64,000 bases of DNA from a virus, in the IMG/VR virus record IMGVR_UViG_3300042988_000374, positions 85,890 to 149,889 of that record, one strand, 5' to 3'. How positions within the stretch are numbered: position 1 is the first letter of the stretch; each line of letters begins with the position of its first letter. Positions 50,047 through 57,606 of the stretch are shown here, one piece after another. The notes beneath the pieces are model-generated. The model made no database searches, had not been told where the DNA came from, and saw nothing but the letters and a program-made list of their open reading frames with translations. Both the position numbers and the translations under genes were made by a program.

Positions 50047-50309
50047 TTACCTGCTCCTTCGAATATTTGTTTCTGTATTTCATACCATTCAATCCATGCG
50101 TCAGTCTTTACTGCGCATTCATAGTACGCACCGTAGTTGAGCGTGACTGTATTAGCAACATCACTTAATTTAGCATCTTCGTTCAACTTCTGAAGCTGAG
50201 GACACGCCACTTTAATTCGTGGCGGTGCTTCTGGGAATTTAGCGGTAACTGGCACAGCGGTAGTGCAGCCAGTTAAGATGATTGTTGCTAAGATTAATGC
50301 AATTCTCAT
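50043..50309 (-). CDS. Lipoprotein, probable outer-membrane spanin subunit (88 aa)
   Basis: MRIALILATIILTGCTTAVP is a clear lipoprotein signal with lipobox LTGC (Cys15). The mature part is Pro-rich near the N-terminus (FPEAPPRIKVACPQLQKLNE), then helical with two Cys residues. That is the layout of o-spanins. The inner-membrane partner may be the protein at 51120. Together they would fuse the membranes at lysis. The C-terminal 35 codons are duplicated downstream. Confidence 0.72.
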   Translation of the reverse strand: MRIALILATIILTGCTTAVPVTAKFPEAPPRIKVACPQLQKLNEDAKLSDVANTVTLNYGAYYECAVKTDAWIEWYEIQKQIFEGAGK

Positions 50310-50624
50310 TTACTTTCCCTTGCGCATTACCGGATAGTTTTGTTTATCAGGGCGACCTTCATTGCCATCACTACGATGAGTGCCTTCCTCGACACTCTGC
50401 TCATCATCCTGGAGCGACTGCTTAACCGCACGTGCAACATCTTGTGCCAAGGCAGTTGGATAGTTGTCGCCACCGTAGTTCAACACGTCCATGATGGCAG
50501 CATGTACCGTACGTTCGTCAGCACGACGAGCCAAGTTAGGATAAATGCGTTCGAATTCACTGTAGATTTCGTTAGCTAGGTCCTCGTTGTCGTTTGATTC
50601 TTTAAGGATTTCGTTGATTCTCAT
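50310..50624 (-). CDS. Small protein with capsid-targeting leader (104 aa)
   Basis: Start at the ATG at 50624 (MRINEILKE/SNDNEDL), just after the upstream stop codon. The L-K-E site after residue 9 matches the leader pattern. The body is a small helical domain (YSEFERIYPNLARRADERTV) with a hydrophilic tail (HRSDGNEGRPDKQNYPVMRK). A packaged protein is the best guess. The function of the mature part is unknown. Confidence 0.68.
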   Translation of the reverse strand: MRINEILKESNDNEDLANEIYSEFERIYPNLARRADERTVHAAIMDVLNYGGDNYPTALAQDVARAVKQSLQDDEQSVEEGTHRSDGNEGRPDKQNYPVMRKGK

Positions 50625-50625
50625 A

Positions 50626-51123
50626 TTAAACTTTCTGTTGGGATAATTGGTCGATGCCGATGATGTCTGCCTGTTTAACCACTCGCAGATCATATTTTAA
50701 TACCATCATAGTGGTAAAGGCATCATATTTGTCTATTGATTCAAAAAACATTAGTAATGTCGCAACACGGGTGCTGAAGTGATTGTCCGGGAATGTTGAA
50801 TGTGTACCATTAGCACGTTGAACACTCCAGCCATCTGGTGTTTTATCTAGTACAGTCATCACTTCTGGATGCTGGAATGACTGCACAGCATTGTTCATCA
50901 TGCCGTACATGGCAACTATATATTTTTTATTGGTTACTGGCATGTCACCCGATTGTTGAATGTCTCTAAATTCTGCCAACTTATCGCTGTCATTTGATTC
51001 AAATAACGTGTTGTCAAATAGCAGAGCTTCCGCCAGCGTGATACGCTCCTGAGTAGTTAGACCTGGGAAGTCTGTCCACTGGAATGGCGTCTCATACTTC
51101 TTATCTAGCTCGTGCAACTTCAT
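50626..51123 (-). CDS. Leader-type protein, paralogue B (165 aa)
   Basis: Paralogue of the 152-residue gene at 49588. Aligned segments include LFESNDSDKLAEFRDIQQSG and the C-terminal YDAFTTMMVLKYD. The N-terminus (MKLHELDKKYETPFQW) is a degenerate form of the leader. It overlaps the spanin-like gene upstream as ATGA. Function unknown. Confidence 0.65.
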   Translation of the reverse strand: MKLHELDKKYETPFQWTDFPGLTTQERITLAEALLFDNTLFESNDSDKLAEFRDIQQSGDMPVTNKKYIVAMYGMMNNAVQSFQHPEVMTVLDKTPDGWSVQRANGTHSTFPDNHFSTRVATLLMFFESIDKYDAFTTMMVLKYDLRVVKQADIIGIDQLSQQKV

Positions 51124-51548
51124 TTAGTGGGCTCCGCTGCACTGTTGTGTGCCTTAATAAATGGTTGTGGGATGACGCATTGACTGTCATATTTGACGAC
51201 TTCACGGTCAATGTATTGTTTGACCACGATTGTTTTTTGTTGTACTTGTGCCTGTTTGCCAGCAACTCGGTCTGTAATCGCCGTATTTGCCTTAGCTGAT
51301 TGCGCTTCTGCTCTAGCTAACTTGGCTTCAACTTCGAGGACACGCTCCTGCCATATCTTATTGTCTATGAGTGCACCTTCTAGCAGTATGGAGAGTGCTA
51401 GGATGAGCGCACCGCCGACTTTAAGTAGGAGAGCATACTGTTTGATAGCTTTTACTCCGCCGAGCGTGGTGCCTACTATAAGTGCCAAGGCACTGGTAAT
51501 GAGTAGTAGGTGAATGAACCAGTCTGGAGTGATAGAGAGAATGAACAT
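51120..51548 (-). CDS. Membrane protein with coiled coil, possible inner-membrane spanin (142 aa)
   Basis: Two or three membrane segments (LLLITSALALIVGTTLGGV and VGGALILALSILLEGALI) are followed by a long helix (LEVEAKLARAEAQSAKANTA) and a short Pro-rich end. An i-spanin is plausible, although classic ones have a single membrane segment. Partner candidate: the lipoprotein at 50043. A GATAAATA octamer lies 4 nt before the ATG, overlapping the stop of a 33-residue gene, so the mRNA should be leaderless. Confidence 0.65.
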   Translation of the reverse strand: MFILSITPDWFIHLLLITSALALIVGTTLGGVKAIKQYALLLKVGGALILALSILLEGALIDNKIWQERVLEVEAKLARAEAQSAKANTAITDRVAGKQAQVQQKTIVVKQYIDREVVKYDSQCVIPQPFIKAHNSAAEPTK

Positions 51549-51551
51549 CTC

Positions 51552-51653
51552 TTATTTATCAGCGGAATCGTCCTCGGCAATATCTGGCTGACGGGCGGCT
51601 TGTCGTTCGGATAATTCCCGTGCAATTTTAACGCTGTGATATTTTTCAGTCAT
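51552..51653 (-). CDS. Very small protein (33 aa)
   Basis: Starts MTEKYHSVKIARELSERQAA and ends in the acidic EDDSADK. It overlaps the upstream stop as ATGA, and its stop region contains a GATAAATA late octamer for the next gene. Its EKYHSVK resembles the 39-residue gene at 36453. The coupling supports a real gene. Confidence 0.55.
   Translation of the reverse strand: MTEKYHSVKIARELSERQAARQPDIAEDDSADK
51553..51560 (-). promoter_or_regulatory. Late promoter (GATAAATA), leaderless configuration
   Basis: The octamer overlaps the stop of the 33-residue gene and ends 4 nt before the ATG at 51548. Confidence 0.65.
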
Positions 51654-51985
51654 GTATATTTCAACAGGTAATAGGTGTAGTCAACTTCTTTGAGCCTGGC
51701 AGTGATTGCGTATTTGATGCCATAAGTTGAGTAGTCGTTGTTGCGATGCCACATGGGTGTCTCTACTGCGTGTTCCATAACCCATGCACCAGCTTCACTT
51801 TTTTCCCATTCCCACATCGGACCACTTGCATACATATCAGGGTCGTCAAGGTCAGATACCGTGAATTGATGCACGACTGAGTTAACCACCCGATGTGCTA
51901 CATTATCAATTACCAAGACACTAGGAGTGATCTCATTAGGGATCATTCCTAGATATCCTCGTTCTGGTGGGAATGAAGCTGCCAT
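51650..51985 (-). CDS. Hypothetical protein (111 aa)
   Basis: Compact, aromatic-rich protein with ENPMWEWEKSE-like acidic segments (MWEWEKSEAGAWVMEHAVET) and the tail DYTYYLLKYT. No family recognised. It shares a TAATG junction with thyA, so it is translated in the same transcript. Confidence 0.65.
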   Translation of the reverse strand: MAASFPPERGYLGMIPNEITPSVLVIDNVAHRVVNSVVHQFTVSDLDDPDMYASGPMWEWEKSEAGAWVMEHAVETPMWHRNNDYSTYGIKYAITARLKEVDYTYYLLKYT

Positions 51986-52896
51986 TAGACTGCCATAGGA
52001 GCTTTAATTGGTGGATGACATTCGTAATTGACTAGTTGAATGTCGTCCATGGTGAACTTGTCGATGTCTTTAATCTCTGGGTTTAACCATAAGACTGGTG
52101 CCTTCTTTGGTTCACGAGTCAGTTGTTCTTTAACTTGCTCGATATGATTTTCATAGATGTGAGTATCACCAGTAGATACGATTAATTCACCTACAGCTAG
52201 ACCACATACTTGTGCAATCATGTGTGTTAGTAAGGCGTAGCTGGCATAATTGAAGGGGCTCCCAAGGAATGTATCCGCCGAACGCTGGTACATATGGCAA
52301 CTCAGTCGGTGATCTCTGCTAACATGGAATTGACTCATTACATGACATGGAACAAGGCACATCTGATTCAATTCACCTACATTCCAAGCAGAGATAATAT
52401 GTCTGCGACCGTATGGGTCCGCTTTGATACCATCAATTAAGTTCTTTACTTGGTCAATCTCTTGTAGCGCAAGACCAGGGCCGCTATGATAGCTATTACC
52501 AAAATCGTCATAGTATGTTCCTTCATTTTGTTGTGTTGTAGTGCGCCATTTGCGCCATTGTACGCCATAGACTCGTCCTAAGTCTCCTTCGAATTGTGCT
52601 CGAGGTTTCCAATAAGGTGCAAGCGCATTTGGTGTCCAGATTGTGACTTTACCTTCGCTGGTACCATGTGTGATTTCTGCTAGACGGCGCTCATCTCCGG
52701 AGCCTTCCAAAAACCAAAGCAACTCTGCTTTACACGCATTGAATGCTAGTTTCTTTGTGGTAACTGCTGGGAATGAGTCTGCTAAGTTGAATCGGATTTG
52801 TTTGCCGAATAAGGCGCGTGTGCCTACACCAGTGCGGTCATCTCGTGTTTCACCAGTCTCTAGGACTTCTGTTAATAAATTTAAATAGTTTTGCAT
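51985..52896 (-). CDS. thyA: Thymidylate synthase
   Basis: Converts dUMP to dTMP with methylene-tetrahydrofolate, supplying thymidine for phage DNA. DRTGVGTRALFGKQIRF, the catalytic Cys in CLVPCHVMSQF (Cys184), RSADTFLGSPFNYASYALLT and GDTHIYENHIEQ are all present. Length 303 aa. No intron or insertion is seen, unlike T4 td. A promoter (TTGACG, 16 bp, TAAAAT) ends 6 nt before the ATG, giving a probable leaderless early mRNA. Confidence 0.96.
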   Translation of the reverse strand: MQNYLNLLTEVLETGETRDDRTGVGTRALFGKQIRFNLADSFPAVTTKKLAFNACKAELLWFLEGSGDERRLAEITHGTSEGKVTIWTPNALAPYWKPRAQFEGDLGRVYGVQWRKWRTTTQQNEGTYYDDFGNSYHSGPGLALQEIDQVKNLIDGIKADPYGRRHIISAWNVGELNQMCLVPCHVMSQFHVSRDHRLSCHMYQRSADTFLGSPFNYASYALLTHMIAQVCGLAVGELIVSTGDTHIYENHIEQVKEQLTREPKKAPVLWLNPEIKDIDKFTMDDIQLVNYECHPPIKAPMAV

Positions 52897-52902
52897 ACTT
52901 AA

Positions 52903-52930
52903 ATTTTAACACCAAATAATTAACCGTCAA
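52903..52930 (-). promoter_or_regulatory. Early promoter of thyA, leaderless configuration
   Basis: TTGACG (52930-52925), 16 bp, TAAAAT (52908-52903), then TTAAGT and the ATG at 52896. Confidence 0.65.
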
Positions 52931-52954
52931 TGCATTTTGGACACATTGACGGTT
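52922..52954 (-). terminator. Hairpin terminator upstream of thyA
   Basis: 11-bp perfect stem AACCGTCAATG/CATTGACGGTT with an 11-nt loop. The thyA -35 box lies inside it. Confidence 0.68.
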
Positions 52955-52960
52955 ATGGTA

Positions 52961-53260
52961 TCACAGACCTCTGAGTAATTCGTCAGTCTCTGGTTGAATA
53001 ATCTCTGAGATACCTTCGATATCTAAGATAAACTCTACTGATACTGTCTGACCGTGATATTGCTCTAGCTTATCACTAATTACTGTCTCAACTTCTTCTG
53101 AGTCTAGACCTTGTTCAAATAAGAGTTGAACATTCACAGTTCGCTGGCGTCTGCCTTCCAGTTTCAAGATTAATTTCTTAATCACTTCCACTGGGATACG
53201 TTCTTTGGGAACATCCTGAATGATATTTTCCCACTTGGTGAACTCGTCTTTATCGAACAT
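52961..53260 (-). CDS. Conserved T4-like phage hypothetical protein (99 aa)
   Basis: Start at 53260 (MFDKDEFTKWENIIQ) with GGAG five nt upstream. Pattern IPVEVIKKLILKLEGRRQRT, GLDSEEVETVISDKLEQYHG and the end QPETDELLRGL is one I recall from conserved proteins near structural genes in T4-like aquatic phages. Function unknown. Confidence 0.72.
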   Translation of the reverse strand: MFDKDEFTKWENIIQDVPKERIPVEVIKKLILKLEGRRQRTVNVQLLFEQGLDSEEVETVISDKLEQYHGQTVSVEFILDIEGISEIIQPETDELLRGL

Positions 53261-53300
53261 GTTAACTCCATTCTTCTTGTTGCGGAGTATCATCATGATG

Positions 53301-53972
53301 TTACTCTGCTACAGTATTTAGCTTGGAGCTCGTTCTTTTTGCACGGGTCTTCTTTACTGGTTGTGCTGCTGGTGCTGCTGGTAATAACGCCTGAGCTTCG
53401 CCACGGAGACGTTCACTTTCTGCCAATAAACCTTTTGCTTCATTTGCCATACGTTCAGCTTGAGCTAGTAATCCATTAGCGATTGAGTTATCATCTAGCG
53501 CACCCATTGACATATCGGTTGATGGTTGTTCGCCGCGCATACGACGAGCAACGTCAGCAGGGTCTTGGAGACCTCTGGAAGCGTCCATCTCTGCCATCTT
53601 GCGAACTGCTGCTTCGCCCTTTTCCATCTCGTCCAAGATGGTGTTTAACTCACTGAGCTTGATTTTAGTATTAGGTGTTGGTGTCATCATGACCAGGTCA
53701 GTGTTGACCTTCTTCATCATGCCTTCATGATGCAGGACCTGAAGAATGATTTTGCCGTCCATGGTATACGAACGATTGAGTTGGTCACCTAAGTCTTTAG
53801 CTGATTGACCACTTGGACTCTCAATAGCGGTCATCATTGGGTCGTGAATATTTCTGTTGATCAGGTCGGTGTATACTACGATACACATATGTGGTTCGCC
53901 TGGTACCTCACGGAAGATTACTGCGACTTTGCGGTCGCCCATTTTACCAATGTGTCTGAGGAAGTTTGCCAT
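53301..53972 (-). CDS. Conserved probable virion protein (223 aa)
   Basis: Begins MANFLRHIGKMGDRKVAVIF, a beta-rich N-terminal domain with HMCIVVYTDLINRNIHDPMM. It is followed by helices and a low-complexity Ala-rich coiled coil (LLAQAERMANEAKGLLAESE) with a basic end. Family not named. A GTTAAATA late octamer and an AAGGAGACAG ribosome-binding site precede it, so it is likely structural. Confidence 0.7.
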   Translation of the reverse strand: MANFLRHIGKMGDRKVAVIFREVPGEPHMCIVVYTDLINRNIHDPMMTAIESPSGQSAKDLGDQLNRSYTMDGKIILQVLHHEGMMKKVNTDLVMMTPTPNTKIKLSELNTILDEMEKGEAAVRKMAEMDASRGLQDPADVARRMRGEQPSTDMSMGALDDNSIANGLLAQAERMANEAKGLLAESERLRGEAQALLPAAPAAQPVKKTRAKRTSSKLNTVAE

Positions 53973-54005
53973 TTTATCTGTCTCCTTGTGTTAGATAATT
54001 AAGAG

Positions 54006-54013
54006 TATTTAAC
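54006..54013 (-). promoter_or_regulatory. Late promoter (GTTAAATA)
   Basis: Late octamer 33 nt before the ATG at 53972, with a conventional leader. Confidence 0.6.
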
Positions 54014-54038
54014 ACATGGAGATACGAGCAAAACTTTT

Positions 54039-54443
54039 TTATTCAGCAAGTCGGCGCAGCGTTTGGTAATTTTCCCATGCCTGCATCACACTCTCATTCG
54101 CGGAGTCGGGTGTAGGCACAACTTCCATCCAAATAGAGTAGTGCATGTCCTCGTGACCATACAATCCGTTGTCTCGGAAGTTCCGTGGTTGATGAATTTT
54201 GCCTTCAGCCCATAACCATGTTGCCAATTTTTCCACATCTTCCCATTCGAATCCAGTGAAGTCGTAACCACTCCATTGCGCTGCACCTACATTACCATTG
54301 TCATAGTAGGAGCGTACCACAGAGATATAGCGGTCAATGGTAGCTGCGCGAGTGCGTGTGATAATGAGTGCCACGTCTTCAAGGTCGACCTCTTCTTTGA
54401 GGATACTTCGAAGACATCGTCCAAGACTTGTTCCAATTAACAT
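54039..54443 (-). CDS. Hypothetical protein (134 aa)
   Basis: Contains LEDVALIITRTRAATIDRYI and DNGLYGHEDMHYSIWMEVVP, so it is a compact soluble protein with no recognised family. It lies 10 nt downstream of another small gene in the MoxR/VWA transcript. Confidence 0.65.
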   Translation of the reverse strand: MLIGTSLGRCLRSILKEEVDLEDVALIITRTRAATIDRYISVVRSYYDNGNVGAAQWSGYDFTGFEWEDVEKLATWLWAEGKIHQPRNFRDNGLYGHEDMHYSIWMEVVPTPDSANESVMQAWENYQTLRRLAE

Positions 54444-54452
54444 ATTAAACCT

Positions 54453-54758
54453 TTATGCAGAATCGTAGATGAGGATACCAGATTCCCTGATCTCCTCTTT
54501 TGTTTTTGTGTCATCTTCATTGAATGCTTCCCAAATTTGATCAGCGCTCAACTCGGAATTCACCTGCCATATCTCATGGCTCCTTGAACCAGAAGATGCT
54601 GCCGTTACAATCATACCGCGTACTGGGTCACCAAGATAATCAATACCGTTTTCCGATTGAAGTAACCGCAGTACCAGTTCTTGATCCCATACGGTGTAAT
54701 CAAGCACTTGATATACTGCGGAGTTACTCCACCAGACTATAAATGTGTGACTAGACAT
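54453..54758 (-). CDS. Hypothetical protein (101 aa)
   Basis: Soluble protein (TFIVWWSNSAVYQVLDYTVW, then an acidic C-terminal half). It shares a 1-nt overlap with the VWA gene stop and could be part of that functional unit, but no family is recognised. Confidence 0.65.
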   Translation of the reverse strand: MSSHTFIVWWSNSAVYQVLDYTVWDQELVLRLLQSENGIDYLGDPVRGMIVTAASSGSRSHEIWQVNSELSADQIWEAFNEDDTKTKEEIRESGILIYDSA

Positions 54759-56041
54759 TATTCCTCGTAATGAGCAGCAACACCAAACTCTTCTTTGAAG
54801 CTAGGGTTACCAAAGATTACCCAGGTCGTGTCACAATAATCCCGATCACCATGACCGCCAAAAAAGTAACCATCAGTAAACACAATCAATCGATTAGGCA
54901 CAACGCCCTGTTCTTTAAGATAGTCAAAGATACAGTTTGGATCAGTGCCACCACCGCCACCTGGTACATACTCAGTGATACTCTCAAGGTTCTCAGATGT
55001 GAATTCTTGTTCAGCACTCACACCAGTATCCCATGAGAACACTCGGATTTTATAACCGGCAAATGAATCCATGATACCTTGAATCTCACCAAGGAAGATT
55101 TTTAATTCACGAGTGCCAATTGAACCAGAAGTATCAATCGCAATAGTAACTTCAACTTCTTCACCAGGAGTTTGTCCAGGCATAATAGCATCCATGTGCC
55201 AAGAGCGACGAGACGGGCGCATGAATGAGTAGTCTGTTTTAATGGTAGATGTCAAGTTAGCTTGAATAAGTTCACGCCATGGCATTTTAGGCTGTTCAAT
55301 ATCATCAACCATACGAGCGACTTCACCAGGTAGAGAGTGTCCAGCATTCTTAGCAGCTTTAGCAGCGTTAATGATGTTCTCCTTCATCTCCTGACGAAGT
55401 TTATCACGCTCTTCTTGGGACATTTTACCAGGCTTCTTGCCATCAGTGCCATCACCTTCACCATCGTCGTCACCGCCATCTTCCATGTGTTCATCTAACA
55501 GCTGGTCAATCAAGCTATCAAGTGACATCTTAGTGGCATTTTGCATCAAGTCATCATAGATCCAGTCAGCAGCTTTACCATCATACTTGGTCTCGTATAA
55601 GCAAGGAACCGATGTGATAAACGTGCCAACACGGTGACGCTTCAAATCAGCATTAACTGCATAGTCACAGGCGATGTTCCAGATTTGTGCATCACGATCA
55701 CCGCGACGATCCATGTGTGCAAAACACACGTGAAGAATCTCATGACCGACTAGGAATTCAACTTCACCAGCAGACAGGGAGGTGATGAATTTAGCATTGT
55801 AATAAAAGTTGCGACCATCAGTAGCAGCTGTGCTTAACCATTCACTGGCATTGATTAATTTAAGACGAGTGGCTAAGTTGCCAAAGAATGAATGACGGAA
55901 CAAGAGTCCTGTTCGCGCAATGATAAGTGCATCACGCGCGGCGTTGTCTTCGGCAGAGGTACTCTTGCCAAGAACATCTGGCATCATCTTATCTTTGTTG
56001 GCAGTTGTTTTTGATTTTGCTTTTGCTTCGATTGTGGTCAT
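54758..56041 (-). CDS. VWA-domain protein with metallopeptidase-like HEILH motif
   Basis: Start at 56041 (MTTIEAKAKSK) with GGAG upstream. The N-terminal half carries a zinc-type FLVGHEILHVCFAH (His100, Glu101, His104) of the VWA-peptidase-like (DUF2201) kind. An acidic linker (GGDDDGEGDGTDGK) follows. The C-terminal VWA domain has the MIDAS motif TIAIDTSGSIG (about 290), GGGGTDPN and LIVFTDGYF. It pairs with the MoxR ATPase encoded just upstream, the classic MoxR/VWA chaperone arrangement. Confidence 0.85.
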   Translation of the reverse strand: MTTIEAKAKSKTTANKDKMMPDVLGKSTSAEDNAARDALIIARTGLLFRHSFFGNLATRLKLINASEWLSTAATDGRNFYYNAKFITSLSAGEVEFLVGHEILHVCFAHMDRRGDRDAQIWNIACDYAVNADLKRHRVGTFITSVPCLYETKYDGKAADWIYDDLMQNATKMSLDSLIDQLLDEHMEDGGDDDGEGDGTDGKKPGKMSQEERDKLRQEMKENIINAAKAAKNAGHSLPGEVARMVDDIEQPKMPWRELIQANLTSTIKTDYSFMRPSRRSWHMDAIMPGQTPGEEVEVTIAIDTSGSIGTRELKIFLGEIQGIMDSFAGYKIRVFSWDTGVSAEQEFTSENLESITEYVPGGGGGTDPNCIFDYLKEQGVVPNRLIVFTDGYFFGGHGDRDYCDTTWVIFGNPSFKEEFGVAAHYEE

Positions 56042-56061
56042 CTGATTCTCCAAAATATGGT

Positions 56062-56090
56062 ATTGTACTCTCACCCGGGTACCTTGTCAA
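56062..56090 (-). promoter_or_regulatory. Early promoter of VWA gene
   Basis: TTGACA (56090-56085), 17 bp, TACAAT (56067-56062). It lies inside a GTACTCTCAC/GTGAGAGTAC inverted repeat that may be an operator or overlapping terminator. Confidence 0.65.
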
Positions 56091-56106
56091 GTGAGAGTAC
56101 CTTTTA

Positions 56107-57213
56107 TTAACGCAAGGAGGCTGCTTTAATAAATTTGCCGTACTTTTCATTAAACTCCGTGAAGTTCTTCATCTTCATTGGATTCATGTTGATGCCATAA
56201 GATGTGAGTGCAGTCTTAGAGCCCATGATAACCAATTCAGTCTCAAAGTTCTTCATCATATAACCAAGGAAGTTATCTACCATCTTCATGAGGTCGTCCG
56301 GTTTGACTTCTGGATTCTTAGACGCATCGCGCAACTCATAGCACATAGCTACAGTGAGTGAGTACATGGCAGAGATTTCTTTAACATCAAGGTCAGTTAC
56401 TTTACCAGAGAGGATATCTTCAGCTTTAGGCATACGATCAACGAACTTGCGGTGTGCCATAAACTTGGCAGCAAGACCTTCACCAACAGAGCCGGCGATA
56501 AGTGTGAAGAGTGTGTCGTAGTCAGTGTTGTCTTCATTCTTCAAGAGGTCAGACACAAAGCTCCATGAGCGTGGTGTAGCAAATGCTTTTGAAGATGACT
56601 TAGCGTCAAATTCATACATATCAGATTTGGCATAAGATAGGTAACCAACAACGTCACGGTGCACATCGTTGTTGAGTGCCCATGATTGCCATGCGGCGAA
56701 GTCAGGCTTCATTTCGATGTGAACAAAACGGTTAGCTAGTGGCATTGGCATACGGTAAGTAACACCTTTATCAGTGTCACGGTTACCAGCAGCAACGATC
56801 ACTACGTTGTCTGGCAATTTGTATTTGCCGATGCGACGGTTAAGGATAAGTTGATAGCCAGCAGCTTGAACTGAGGGAGGTGCGCTGTTCATTTCGTCTA
56901 GGAACAGGACGACGATTGGGTACTGGGAGGCGAATTCTTCGTCAGGGAGCTCCGCTGGGGCAGCCCAACTCATTTTGTTCTGCTCTTTATCGTAATATGG
57001 AATGCCTCGAATATCGGTAGGCTCCATTTGTGCCATACGTACATCAAGTACGGCACCGCCTAGTTCCTCGGCGGTTTGTGCCACGATATCAGACTTGCCC
57101 ACGCCTGGGGGTCCCCAAATAAAAACTGGTCGTTTTGCTGAGAATGCTGTGAATAGGGCTTTGCGTACTTGAGGGATAGTTACGCTGTGTTGATCTGATA
57201 CTTTAGAGGTCAT
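56107..57213 (-). CDS. MoxR-type AAA+ ATPase
   Basis: AAA+ ATPase of the MoxR/RavA group. Walker A is GPPGVGKS (34-41), followed by QMEPTDIRGIPYYD. Walker B is VVLFLDEMNSAP (about 101), sensor 1 is VIVAAGNRDTD and an Arg-finger region is MPLANRFVHIEM. Such ATPases remodel or insert metals into target proteins together with VWA partners, here the next gene. Targets are unknown; host takeover or particle assembly are both possible. It has its own sigma70 promoter. Confidence 0.88.
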   Translation of the reverse strand: MTSKVSDQHSVTIPQVRKALFTAFSAKRPVFIWGPPGVGKSDIVAQTAEELGGAVLDVRMAQMEPTDIRGIPYYDKEQNKMSWAAPAELPDEEFASQYPIVVLFLDEMNSAPPSVQAAGYQLILNRRIGKYKLPDNVVIVAAGNRDTDKGVTYRMPMPLANRFVHIEMKPDFAAWQSWALNNDVHRDVVGYLSYAKSDMYEFDAKSSSKAFATPRSWSFVSDLLKNEDNTDYDTLFTLIAGSVGEGLAAKFMAHRKFVDRMPKAEDILSGKVTDLDVKEISAMYSLTVAMCYELRDASKNPEVKPDDLMKMVDNFLGYMMKNFETELVIMGSKTALTSYGINMNPMKMKNFTEFNEKYGKFIKAASLR

Positions 57214-57255
57214 GTTAAATTCCTTTAGTTTGGTTAAGAATGTTTAAGTGATGGT

Positions 57256-57284
57256 AGTGTATTACAGGTTTTATGGTTTGTCAA
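57256..57284 (-). promoter_or_regulatory. Early promoter of MoxR gene
   Basis: TTGACA (57284-57279), 17 bp, TACACT (57261-57256). The -35 contains the stop codon of the upstream gene. AAAGGAAT precedes the ATG. Confidence 0.7.
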
Positions 57285-57544
57285 GCGTTTTCAAAAACAT
57301 ACATGGTAACTGATGGATCCAAACGCTTCAATTCATTAGCGGCAGCTGTCAATGCGCGATAACGTTTTTGAACTTCGGCACGTGGCAATTCACCATCACA
57401 TGTGAGATTTTCTGGTGACAGCGCAGCATCGATGCTATCTGCCACACGTTGACGACCTGCGTGTGTGTCGAGCTGGAAGACTTCGCCACCAAAGAGGGCA
57501 TTCCATTGATTCTTTTGAGTGATGTGGGCCGTGAGAGATTTCAT
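57281..57544 (-). CDS. Hypothetical protein (87 aa)
   Basis: Start at 57544 (MKSLTAHITQKNQW) with CTGGAG upstream; the longer in-frame ATG lies before the promoter. Helical protein (GRQRVADSIDAALSPENLTC). No family recognised. Early expression is indicated by its own promoter. Confidence 0.65.
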   Translation of the reverse strand: MKSLTAHITQKNQWNALFGGEVFQLDTHAGRQRVADSIDAALSPENLTCDGELPRAEVQKRYRALTAAANELKRLDPSVTMYVFENA

Positions 57545-57574
57545 GTGGTACTCCAGTTTTGTTGCAATAGTGGT

Positions 57575-57603
57575 ATTGTAACAGTAAATCGGAATGTTGT
57601 CAA
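57575..57603 (-). promoter_or_regulatory. Early promoter
   Basis: TTGACA (57603-57598), 17 bp, TACAAT (57580-57575), upstream of the 87-residue gene. Confidence 0.68.
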
Positions 57604-57606
57604 ATC

